DNA from: Salinispora cortesiana
GTDB lineage: Bacteria > Actinomycetota > Actinomycetes > Mycobacteriales > Micromonosporaceae
NCBI RefSeq assembly: GCF_000484695.1
Contig: NZ_AXVR01000039.1
Coordinates: forward strand, 1 to 47,293
Direction: 5' to 3'
DNA length: 47,293 nucleotides
The translations under genes and the position numbers were made by a program. Under the pieces are notes generated by a model, which saw only the letters and a program-made list of their open reading frames with translations, did not search any database and was not told the origin of the DNA. The stretch's first letter is position 1; each line of letters opens with the position of its first letter. Below are positions 8,050 through 15,466 of the stretch, in pieces.

Positions 8050-8457
8050 TCCGAAGGCTCGGTTAGACCGTGGGGCAATACGGCGGCTCAACAATCACCC
8101 GCTGAGGTCCCGAGTGTTCTTCGCTCGCTGCCGGATGGCAAGCTCGTGTCCCGTGACCGATGACTTTGGGAAAGGACGGCCTGCGCGGCAAGCTCCGACT
8201 GAATCACCAGGCGCCGATGTGCGAGCTCGATGGACTGTCCGGGTACGACTTTGCCCGTCGGTCCCCAGAGCCGCTGGGTGGATGGCGGGAGACGGAGGGC
8301 AGCGGCCTAGGGATTGGCGTCCGGTGCGGCTCGCGAACAACTGGGCGGCAATTGAGCGGACCGCGCAGGACCGACGGCTCACATCATGCCGACCTCTCCG
8401 GCACCTGTCGGGCAGTGGGGATGTCGTGCGAGACCCTGATCTCGTCGAGGCTCACCC
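8050..8457. other. Intergenic stretch without a recognised gene
   Basis: About 400 bases separate the methyltransferase and mraY. Frames are open on both strands but none contains a recognisable domain or a good start with a ribosome binding site. It presumably holds the mraY promoter. Confidence 0.4.
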
Positions 8458-9561
8458 GTGAGGGCGGTCGTCGTCGCGGCTGCGGTCGCGTTCATCATTT
8501 CCCTGTTCGCAACGCCGGTGGCGATCCGGGTATTCACCGCGCTCAAGGCCGGACAGCCGATCCGTTCCCTCGGCCTCGCCTCGAACGAGGGCAAGAAGGG
8601 AACGCCGGCGATGGGTGGCGTCGTGTTCATCGTGGCGACCGTCATCGCCTACGTCGCCGGGCACTTAGCACTGGTCACGCTGCCCGAGGGGCAAATCGCG
8701 CAGGTGCAACCGACCATGACGGCCCTCGTTCTGCTCGGCCTCTTCGTCTTCTGCGGCGCGCTCGGCTTCGTCGACGACTTCCTCAAGGTCCGCCAGCGCA
8801 ACTCCGACGGACTGTCCGCCAGGGGCAAACTACTCGGCCAGGCGATCATCGGCATCGGATTTGGTATCGCCGCGCTCTACGTGGCGAGTTCCAACGGCCA
8901 GACCGTGGCCAGCGAGCACATCTCATTCGTCCGGGACATTAGCTGGCTGGACGTCGGCAAGGTTGGCTCGGTGATCGTGTTCGTATTCGTGATCACGGCT
9001 ATGTCAAACGGCGTGAATCTCACGGACGGCCTCGACGGCCTGGCCACCGGCGCGTCCGCCCTGGTGCTCGGCGCGTACGCGCTGATCGGGTTCTGGCAAT
9101 ACCGGCACTGGTGCGCCGACGAGGCGTACGCTCAGGCGAACGACTATTGCTACCAGGTCCGCGATCCGCTGGAAATAGCCATCATCGCGGCTGCGGCCGC
9201 CGGTGCCTGCGTGGGCTTCCTGTGGTGGAACACGTCCCCGGCGCGGATCTTCATGGGTGACGTCGGCGCGCTCGGGCTCGGCGCCCTGATCGGCGGACTC
9301 GCGGTGGCAACCCGCACCACACTCCTGTCGATCCTGATCGGCGGTCTCTTCGTCATCATCACCGTCACCTGGATGATCCAGATTGTCTCGTTCCGCACCA
9401 CCGGGAAGCGGGTCTTCCGGATGGTGCCGCTGCACCACCACTTCGAGCTGGCCGGCTGGAGCGAAGTCAACATTGTGGTCCGGTTCTGGACCGTCGCCGG
9501 CGTCTGCCTGGCGATTGGCCTAGGAGTGTTCTACTCGGACTACCTGGCGGCCGTTGGATAG
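8458..9561 (+). CDS. mraY: Phospho-N-acetylmuramoyl-pentapeptide transferase MraY, solitary copy
   Basis: A 367-residue polytopic membrane enzyme that moves phospho-MurNAc-pentapeptide from UDP to undecaprenyl phosphate (lipid I synthesis), the first membrane step of peptidoglycan assembly. Family motifs are in order: GTPAMGG near the N-terminus, GFVDDFLK with the paired catalytic aspartates, NLTDGLDGLA with the third aspartate, FMGDVGALGLG, and the C-terminal PLHHHFELAGW. About ten hydrophobic helices are visible and the length is normal, so it should be active. It stands alone. mraY normally sits between murF and murD in the dcw cluster, and none of those genes is here. It is probably an extra copy, perhaps acting in resistance to MraY inhibitors. 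A strong hairpin follows. Confidence 0.93.
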   Translation: MRAVVVAAAVAFIISLFATPVAIRVFTALKAGQPIRSLGLASNEGKKGTPAMGGVVFIVATVIAYVAGHLALVTLPEGQIAQVQPTMTALVLLGLFVFCGALGFVDDFLKVRQRNSDGLSARGKLLGQAIIGIGFGIAALYVASSNGQTVASEHISFVRDISWLDVGKVGSVIVFVFVITAMSNGVNLTDGLDGLATGASALVLGAYALIGFWQYRHWCADEAYAQANDYCYQVRDPLEIAIIAAAAAGACVGFLWWNTSPARIFMGDVGALGLGALIGGLAVATRTTLLSILIGGLFVIITVTWMIQIVSFRTTGKRVFRMVPLHHHFELAGWSEVNIVVRFWTVAGVCLAIGLGVFYSDYLAAVG

Positions 9562-9627
9562 AAGCCATACGACCTCATCGAAAAACACCCTGAACTGGAA
9601 CACTCATCCACCCGGGCGAGGCGACCT

Positions 9628-9659
9628 GCGGAGCGGTGGGCCCGGGCCCACCGCTCCGC
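9628..9659. terminator. Perfect 32-bp palindrome, bidirectional terminator
   Basis: The 32 bases at 9628-9659 are a perfect palindrome, with left arm starting GCGGAGCGGTGGG and centre CCCGGG. They lie between the converging mraY (stop at 9561) and the serine hydrolase gene (stop at 9663). No T-tract is present, as is usual in actinomycetes. It is best read as a shared terminator. Confidence 0.75.
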
Positions 9660-9662
9660 CCG

Positions 9663-10706
9663 TCAAGCCGCTGCGGGGAGGATGACCTGCTTCAGCACCG
9701 CGAGCGGGGCCCGCCACTGGTCGGGGTCGTCGTAGTTGCCGGCGGTGATAGCCACGGTGAGGTCCAGCTCGGGCAAAATGTACAGGCGCTGACCGCCGTT
9801 GCCCATGGCAGCCACCACAAGGTGCTCGGCAATAGATTCGACATACCACTGGTAGCCGTACTGCCCGGCCCAGTTGGTCGGCAATCGTGGCTGGAGCATC
9901 GTCCGAACCCAGTCGGCGGGGACGATCCGCTGACCGTCCCAGACTCCTCCGGCCAACACCAACTCGCCGATCCGGGCGAAATCGTGGGGGGCGAGTCGCA
10001 GCCCGGACGCCGCGGAGGCCACGCCATCGGAGCCAGCCATCCACTCGAACCGACCGATGCCCAGCGGTGCGAACAGCACGTCCTGCCCATACTGCGGCAG
10101 TGATAGTCCGGTGCCGTCGGCGATCAGGCGGCCGAGCAACGCCGTGGCACCGCCGCAGTAGGTCCATCGGACGCCGGGCGGCTCGAGGATCGGCCGCTCC
10201 AGGATGTATCGGTACCGGTCCGGCGCCAACTCCATCGCGATCTCGGCGTTGCCCGGGCTGTTGTACGGGAGGTCTTCACACCATTCCAGGCCCAACGACA
10301 TCGTCAGCGCGTGCTCGACGGTAAGCCGGGCACGCTGGGGATCAGCCGCCAGGTCGGGGTACTGCGGGAACCGTGGCAGGAGCGGTTCCGTCGGTGGCGG
10401 GACCAGCCCTTCGCCGAGTGCGATGCCGTACAACAGCACGGTGACACTCTTGGTGACCGACCGGAGGTCGTGCAGCGTTTCGGGCCCGAATTCGACGACG
10501 CCCTGCGAGTCACCCCAGGCGAAGTCCTCGCCGGCCCCGTAGTATTCCAGCAAGGTTTTGCCACCACGAACCGCCACGATGGCATGCAAGCCATCGGCCT
10601 GGCCGGTTTGACGTAGCTCATGGAGGCGGTCACGCCACCGCTTCATCACAGCACCCTCCGAGATCCGCAAAGCTCCACTATCCACGCCGGTGAGGCGAAT
10701 ATCCAC
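9663..10706 (-). CDS. Beta-lactamase-fold serine hydrolase
   Basis: A 347-residue class C beta-lactamase/esterase-family protein. The SxxK motif is Ser-Val-Thr-Lys in LHDLRSVTKSVTVLLYGIAL. The second motif is Y-C-G in TYCGGATALLG, where class C beta-lactamases have Y-x-N. The segment GNGGQRLYILPELDLTVAI matches the family's C-terminal strand, which carries the HxG/KTG-like element. No signal peptide is evident. The Y-x-G variant is typical of EstB/6-aminohexanoate-dimer-hydrolase-like esterases, so esterase or amidase activity is more likely than beta-lactam resistance. GTG 10706 is used; ATG 10646 (MKRWRD) is an alternative. It faces mraY tail to tail and is followed upstream by a thioesterase gene on the same strand. 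Confidence 0.83.
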   Translation of the reverse strand: MDIRLTGVDSGALRISEGAVMKRWRDRLHELRQTGQADGLHAIVAVRGGKTLLEYYGAGEDFAWGDSQGVVEFGPETLHDLRSVTKSVTVLLYGIALGEGLVPPPTEPLLPRFPQYPDLAADPQRARLTVEHALTMSLGLEWCEDLPYNSPGNAEIAMELAPDRYRYILERPILEPPGVRWTYCGGATALLGRLIADGTGLSLPQYGQDVLFAPLGIGRFEWMAGSDGVASAASGLRLAPHDFARIGELVLAGGVWDGQRIVPADWVRTMLQPRLPTNWAGQYGYQWYVESIAEHLVVAAMGNGGQRLYILPELDLTVAITAGNYDDPDQWRAPLAVLKQVILPAAA

Positions 10707-10799
10707 TGCATGGCCTCATGCTCCCCGTAGCAGAACGTCCCCGAACGGCGGTGGGTACGTGTTCACGGTGTGGATCGAGCAGAGGCCATCCCACTGGAG

Positions 10800-11594
10800 C
10801 TAGTGACCCGAAGTGGTGGGTCTGGTCGGCTCGCTCGGCGACAGCCGCTCCAGCTCGGCCCGGATCAGCCGGATCACGTCGTCGGCGTGGTCGTTGAGAT
10901 AGAAGTGCCCGCCGGGATACACTTGGACGTCGCATCCACCGGTGGTGTGCCGATACCAGTCGTGCGCCTCGTCCAGGGTGGTCATCGGGTCGGCGTCGCC
11001 GGTGAGCACGGTGATCGGGGCGTCCAGCCGTTGATCTGGGTCGGCCCGGTAGGTCTCCACCGCCTTGTAGTCCCCCCGCACCGTGGGCAGGATCATCGGC
11101 AACAGCTCGGGGTCGCTCAGCAGCCGCGGGTCCGAGCCACCGAGCCGGGTCAGTTCCCGCAGCACCCCGGCGTCGTCCTGGGTGTGCACGTACCGCTCGG
11201 CCCGGACCCGGGACGGAGCCCGATGGCCGGAGACGAACAGTCGCAGCGGCGGCCGGCCCGTCCGCAGTTGCAACCGCAGCCCCACCTCGTAGCCGAGCAC
11301 CGCGCCCATGCTGTGGCCGAAGAGCGCCACCGGCCGGTCCAGCCACGGCCGCAGCGCGTTGAACACCCCGTCGGCGAGGTCGGTGACCGAATCCAGTACC
11401 GGCTCATGCTGGCGGTCCTGCCGGCCCGGATACTGGATCGCCAGCACGTCAACGGCGGGTGAGAGGGCCTTGGAAACCGGAAACAGGTAGCTGGCCGCAC
11501 CGCCAGCGTGCGGCAGCGCCACCAGCCGGATCGCGCTGGACGGCGCCGGATGGAACCGCCGCACCCAGAGGTCACTCTCGAAGGTTGCCGTCAT
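10800..11594 (-). CDS. Type II thioesterase (GrsT/TEII-like)
   Basis: A 264-residue alpha/beta-hydrolase of the external thioesterase group that removes misprimed acyl or aminoacyl chains from carrier proteins of NRPS/PKS assembly lines. It has the N-terminal PHAGGAASYLF oxyanion segment, the nucleophile elbow FGHSMGAVLGYEV, the acidic residue in LTGDADPMT and the late His in YPGGHFYLNDH. ATG 11594 follows AAGGGA at good spacing. No carrier-protein, ketosynthase or condensation-domain gene is in the window, so its partner lies elsewhere or has been lost. Together with solitary mraY and queD it hints at a dismantled biosynthetic locus. Confidence 0.88.
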   Translation of the reverse strand: MTATFESDLWVRRFHPAPSSAIRLVALPHAGGAASYLFPVSKALSPAVDVLAIQYPGRQDRQHEPVLDSVTDLADGVFNALRPWLDRPVALFGHSMGAVLGYEVGLRLQLRTGRPPLRLFVSGHRAPSRVRAERYVHTQDDAGVLRELTRLGGSDPRLLSDPELLPMILPTVRGDYKAVETYRADPDQRLDAPITVLTGDADPMTTLDEAHDWYRHTTGGCDVQVYPGGHFYLNDHADDVIRLIRAELERLSPSEPTRPTTSGH

Positions 11595-11604
11595 CACTGG
11601 TCCC

Positions 11605-12343
11605 TTACGGATCGGCGCTGCGGGTACCTCCGCAGCGGGACGTCTGGAGCGGGATGTTCCCGTGCCGACGCGACCACCGAGTCGACGTCCGGCAGCACGC
11701 CCCGGCGTACCGGGGGCGGGCGCGGGGCAAGGTCGACCGGGCCGGTGCCTTCAGACCATGGATCGCCCGACCCGCCAACTGGGCCCTGCCCGGGCACCGA
11801 CACACGCCGCGCAGCAGCACGGCCGCCAGGAGCGCCGTCACCAGCAGGGTGCCGGTCGAGACGATCGCGGCGGCCCGCAACTCGTCGGTGACGGCCGCCC
11901 GCGCGAGCGTCACCAGGGCTTCCGCCGCGGTCGCGGGGAGCGTCCGACTCATCTCGACCGCGCCGCCCAGGGTCTCCCGGGCGGCGGCCCAGGCCTCCGG
12001 TGGCACCCCGTCCGGTGCGGCCCCCGAGAGCTCCCGCCGGTAGACGTACGCGCCGACACTGCCAGGGATCGCGACGCCGAACACCGCCGCGCTCATCATC
12101 AGCAGTCGGCGGCGCCCGATCCGGTCCCCGAGTATCCCCATCAGAATCAAAGGCCAGCCGGTACAAGGCGTAGACGTCGGTGATCCCGAGGAACTGGCTG
12201 CTGGTCGGCTCACGGTCCGCCGTAATGAACGGCAGAGCGTAGGACCGCACGGTCATGTCCATGCTGATGATCAGTGTCACCATGACGAATACCGCGAGGC
12301 CGACCCACTCGCGGCGGCCGGCCTTGCCTGCGCACTAGCCATG
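11605..12343 (-). pseudogene. MFS drug exporter (SmvA/QacA-like), deleted and frameshifted
   Basis: The minus strand begins with the first helix of a 14-helix exporter (WVGLAVFVMVTLIISMDMTV), then PSSQ-like SSQFLGITDVYAL, then in another frame ILMGILGDRIGRRRLLMMSA (motif A, D-R-x-G-R-R). It then jumps directly to the C-terminal extracellular loop and last helix (LPATAAEALVTLARAAVTDEL...STGTLLVTALLAAVL). Roughly 250-300 residues in the middle are missing, and at least one frameshift separates the parts. An in-frame stop also blocks the apparent ATG. The TetR gene facing it is intact, so a repressor has outlived its exporter. Confidence 0.78.
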
Positions 12344-12364
12344 GCCGAAGGCTACACCGAATTT

Positions 12365-12378
12365 TATACGTCCGTATA
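12365..12378. promoter_or_regulatory. TetR operator candidate
   Basis: A perfect inverted repeat TATACG-TC-CGTATA lies in the divergent gap between the MFS exporter remnant and the TetR gene, 47 bases upstream of the chosen TetR start. The position and the 6-2-6 spacing are typical for a TetR repressor controlling itself and a divergent exporter. Confidence 0.65.
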
Positions 12379-12424
12379 CATCCGGTGGATGAATCAGGAG
12401 GTGGTTCCGAGTAGGGTGACGCCC

Positions 12425-13012
12425 GTGGGTCATCGGGAACGCCTGCTGGTAGGGGCCAGGAACTGCATCTACGAACGCGGCTACACGCGCACCACCGCCC
12501 GTGACATCGTCGCCGCTTCGGACACCAACCTGGCGTCGATCGGCTACCACTTCGGCTCCAAGGACGCGCTGTTGACCGCAGCGCTGGTGCAGGCCTTCGA
12601 GGAGTGGGGCGTCGAGATCGACCGGGTGCTGCGCGACGGCACCCAACCCGATCTGATGGAACGACTGGAGTCGATGTGGACTGGCCTGGTCGAATCGTTC
12701 GGCACGCACCGACCGCTCTGGGTCGCCGGGATCGAGGCGTTCGCACTGGCCGAGCACCTGCCGGTACTGCGGGAGCAACTGGCGGAGAGCTACGCCCGCG
12801 CCCGCCCAGCCCTGGCCACCTTCATCATCCGCGACGGTGGCGAGAACGTCGCGGACGAGACCCGCAAGGCCGTCGGCTCGTTCCTGTTGGCACTGATGAC
12901 CGGTCTGACGGTGCAGCGGCTGCTCGACCCCGAGGCCGCCCCGTCCGGCCATGCGATGGCCGAGGCGCTGCGGCTGATCGCCGGCGCGGTCAACGACTCC
13001 GCCGACGCCTGA
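12425..13012 (+). CDS. TetR-family transcriptional repressor
   Basis: A 195-residue TetR-type regulator. Its N-terminal helix-turn-helix covers RERLLVGARNCIYERGYTRT and TTARDIVAASDTNLASIGYH, followed by FGSKDALL. The C-terminal ligand-binding region (from about residue 50) carries the conserved ETRKAVGSFLLALMTGLTVQ helix near its end. GTG 12425 was chosen because TetR proteins start a few residues before the first helix; ATG 12389 is also possible. It is divergent from a broken 14-helix MFS exporter with a palindromic operator between them, the classic drug-responsive pair. Part of its 3' end has been duplicated about 470 bases downstream. Confidence 0.88.
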   Translation: MGHRERLLVGARNCIYERGYTRTTARDIVAASDTNLASIGYHFGSKDALLTAALVQAFEEWGVEIDRVLRDGTQPDLMERLESMWTGLVESFGTHRPLWVAGIEAFALAEHLPVLREQLAESYARARPALATFIIRDGGENVADETRKAVGSFLLALMTGLTVQRLLDPEAAPSGHAMAEALRLIAGAVNDSADA

Positions 13013-13092
13013 CTCGGCCCACCGGGCTAGGACTCCGCCCCTCCAGTACCCGAACTTCAAATCAGTCGTGGCGAAAGTAAAGATTCACAGCA

Positions 13093-13430
13093 GTGACGCC
13101 CAGAAATCAGAATTGGCGATCGCTAGTGACAATCGACGCATTGACCAGCGATCGTGCGGAATACGAACACATCCGAACACTGGTTGACTCGGTGTTCGCC
13201 CTGGACCTGCGACTCCCGAATATGGTGTTCAGAAAGCCGGGACCGAACACCATATTCACAGATTTCCAGGTCGCCCTGTCGGATGAATTTTGGCCTGCGA
13301 CCCAGGCCCTGGCGAGGACCCACGGCGACGAGTCGGCACATAAGGCCGCCGGCTCGTTCCTGTTGGCACTGATGACAGGCTGACAGTGCAGCCGCTGTCC
13401 GGCCCCGAGGCCAGCCCGTGTCGTACCCGC
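13093..13430 (+). pseudogene. Degraded duplicate of the TetR 3' end
   Basis: From about 13310 to 13430 the sequence copies 12840-12960 of the TetR gene. The encoded AGSFLLALMTG is identical in both, and LTVQ follows after a one-base loss that stops the frame at 13383. The upstream part of the frame (GTG 13093, beginning TPRNQNWRSLVTIDALTSDR) does not resemble TetR, is AT-richer than its surroundings, and contains a perfect 13-bp inverted repeat. The product is not expected to function. It looks like the scar of a duplication joined to foreign sequence. Confidence 0.6.
13218..13257. repeat. Perfect 13-bp inverted repeat
   Basis: GAATATGGTGTTC (13218-13230) and GAACACCATATTC (13245-13257) are perfect reverse complements separated by 14 bases. 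AT-rich arms in a GC-rich genome suggest a protein-binding site or a mobile-element end rather than a terminator. Confidence 0.6.
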
Positions 13431-13466
13431 AGTCCATGATCCTGTCGTACCCGCAGCCCATGATCC
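13419..13466. repeat. 24-bp tandem direct repeat, two copies
   Basis: Two adjacent 24-base units (13419-13442, 13443-13466) beginning TGTCGTACCCGCAG differ at one base (T/C at unit position 15). They follow the TetR fragment directly, immediately upstream of the SWIM gene. Replication slippage is the likely source. Confidence 0.7.
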
Positions 13467-13550
13467 CGGTCGTGACGTACGGCGACGGCTGACTCTGCCG
13501 GCGGCGTGGTGATGGGAAGTTCGGTGCGCGGCGGACGGAGAGGTCGAAGG

Positions 13551-14057
13551 GTGGCGAATGTGGACGATGTTGGGTGGGCGCGGCGAAGTATGGCGCGGGT
13601 GGTAGCCCCCGCTCAGCCTCGCAAGCTGGTCAAGGTGCCATTTGTGGAGCTGGCCGATGGGCGACTGCAGGGCGTGGTGTCCAGCGGGTCGGATACCGGG
13701 CGGGTGTACGTTTCGTCGATCACGGCCAACACCCACGCCTACCACTGCAGCACCAACAACAACCGGCCGTGCGGGGGCCTCCGCGGCGCTCCGTGCAAGC
13801 ATTTGGAGACCCTGGCCGATGAGGCGGTGCTGCAGTACGGGTTCGATCGGGTGGCCCGATACCTGCGAGTCGAACCCGACGTAGCGGTGAACACGGGCGC
13901 GGCGCTGCTCCACAGCCTGGACGCGCGGCACGAGCCGAGCTCGGCTGCGGTGGTATTCAGCCGGTTTCTGCGTCATCTCTCCTACCTGGAGGTGCCCGGC
14001 AGCACCACGGCCCTGCCTGAGCTGCACTGGTTCCCGTCAACCAGGACGGCTCGCTGA
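13551..14057 (+). CDS. Small SWIM zinc-finger protein (module A)
   Basis: A 168-residue protein built around a zinc-binding cluster: VYVSSITANTHAYHCSTNNN followed by Cys74, then Cys82-Lys-His84, with the first Cys at 66. This is a SWIM-type finger (C-x7-C-x7-C-x-H), wider spaced than the classic CxCxnCxH. SWIM fingers bind DNA or protein. I place the start at GTG 13551, which follows AGGTCGAAGG; GTG 13506 adds an arginine-rich leader. Its stop overlaps the next start (TGATG). With the following gene it takes the place of the single large SWIM protein of module B and of E. coli YehQ. Confidence 0.72.
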   Translation: MANVDDVGWARRSMARVVAPAQPRKLVKVPFVELADGRLQGVVSSGSDTGRVYVSSITANTHAYHCSTNNNRPCGGLRGAPCKHLETLADEAVLQYGFDRVARYLRVEPDVAVNTGAALLHSLDARHEPSSAAVVFSRFLRHLSYLEVPGSTTALPELHWFPSTRTAR

Positions 14058-15466
14058 TGCGCGGAACGCAGATCGCCGCCCTCACCGCTGACCATCCGGC
14101 CGGTCTAACCGACGCCCTCAACCTGGTGGCAGACGTTGATGCCGCCCTGACCCGAGGCTTGGCCCGGGTTGGCGACGAGGACGCTGCGGCGCTGGCCGGC
14201 CTGGCCGGGGCGGTGGCGACCACCCCGTTGGCGAATCTGGTCGCCGAGGCCGTCGACAAGATCATTGCTGGGCTGGGTACCCAGGAGTATGTCGCTGCGC
14301 TCGCCGGAGCACGATCGGCGGTGCTCGGAGCGGTGCACGATGCCCTGCTCGGGCAGGTCGACGTCGCCTTGGGTCGCAGCCGCGCGCCGTGGGTGCCGAT
14401 ACCGGCCGCCGTACCCGGCGCGGTGTCGCCGGCCCTGGCCGGCGCACGCGCGTGGTTGTCCGAGGTGGCGGTAGCCGGATGGCGCGGCGTTGACCACGAG
14501 TTGGTGGCCGGGGCCGGGTCGGTGGTTGAGGCGACGCTGGCCGTACCTGAACTGCGGCGGCTCGCGGTGCTGCTTGACGGTCTCGCCGCCGAGCTACGCG
14601 CCTGCGTGCCGGTCGCCATGATGTCCCAGGTGCCACAGCGCCGCTGGGCTGACCTGTGGTCCCGTGGTGTGCTGCTCGCCCAGGACACCGCCGCCGGCGA
14701 TGCTGCCCTCAGCGTCACCGAACGGGTCTCGGGGCGGCTGCTGCCGCTGGCGGTGGATGTGCACGAACACGACACCGCGGTGCAGTTCCAGGTGCACGCG
14801 CTTCTCGAGCCGGCCGATGGCGGGTCGACCCGACTGGTCCGTACGGCGGTGGGTGCCGCGAAGGTGGACAGCATCGTTGGTCCGGCGCTGTGGCGGCTGC
14901 TGCCGGCGCAGCCCGTCCTGCTGGCGGCGCTGGCGCAGCGACGCGGTGTGCTGGTGGCCGACGTGCCGATCCGGGGCGCGGACGTGCACTGGCACGACGA
15001 CCGGGCGCAGCTCGACGAGCCGGTCGATCCGTTCGCCGCAGCACGGGTCCTGCTGCCGGACGCCCTGGCAGCGGCACCGCATCCGTTGGACCGGCACCCG
15101 GCTGGGATCGCCGAGCCGGTCCTGATCGAGGGGTACGCCGTGACCGACCAGGAAGGTGGGCTCACCGTGGAACTCGACGGCCACCGGATCGCCGTGGCGG
15201 TCGACCGACTGCCCTCCTGCGGTCCGCTCACCCCGGAGCTGGTCGCTGCCTCGTCGGCATGTCTCGGGCTGCTGCGATGGGATGCCGGCCGGTGGCTGCT
15301 GCAGCCGGTGGCGGTGCAGGCCACCGTCAAGCGCAAGATCGTCGCCGTGCACACCGGCGACTGGGCGTGCGGGGTCACCGACGCGAAGGTCGCGAAGGCC
15401 GACGCGAAGGCGGGCGACGCCGTGACGGTGCTGCGGGAACGGGCGGGACGGTTGCTGCGCCGATGA
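14057..15466 (+). CDS. SWIM-partner protein of module A
   Basis: A 469-residue protein, Ala/Leu-rich in its first half (helical, to about residue 190). It then has a beta-rich region with repeated segments such as LLPLAVDVHEHDTAVQFQVH, EPVLIEGYAVTDQEGGLTVE and PVAVQATVKRKIVAVHTGDW. I find no catalytic motif. The start overlaps the SWIM gene stop and its own stop overlaps the VWA start, so it belongs to the same transcript. Inference: it corresponds to the C-terminal two-thirds of the 698-residue SWIM protein in module B, that is, module A has a split SWIM component. The resemblance is in position and general layout and is not proven by alignment. Confidence 0.6.
   Translation: MRGTQIAALTADHPAGLTDALNLVADVDAALTRGLARVGDEDAAALAGLAGAVATTPLANLVAEAVDKIIAGLGTQEYVAALAGARSAVLGAVHDALLGQVDVALGRSRAPWVPIPAAVPGAVSPALAGARAWLSEVAVAGWRGVDHELVAGAGSVVEATLAVPELRRLAVLLDGLAAELRACVPVAMMSQVPQRRWADLWSRGVLLAQDTAAGDAALSVTERVSGRLLPLAVDVHEHDTAVQFQVHALLEPADGGSTRLVRTAVGAAKVDSIVGPALWRLLPAQPVLLAALAQRRGVLVADVPIRGADVHWHDDRAQLDEPVDPFAAARVLLPDALAAAPHPLDRHPAGIAEPVLIEGYAVTDQEGGLTVELDGHRIAVAVDRLPSCGPLTPELVAASSACLGLLRWDAGRWLLQPVAVQATVKRKIVAVHTGDWACGVTDAKVAKADAKAGDAVTVLRERAGRLLRR

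Noticed and set aside
9663..10706. The serine hydrolase as a beta-lactam resistance gene
   Set aside because: The second motif is Y-C-G rather than Y-x-N and no export signal is visible; esterase-type relatives fit better.
13218..13257. Inverted repeat as a transcription terminator
   Set aside because: AT-rich arms, no T-tract and a position inside a remnant frame; the real terminators here are GC-rich hairpins between converging genes.
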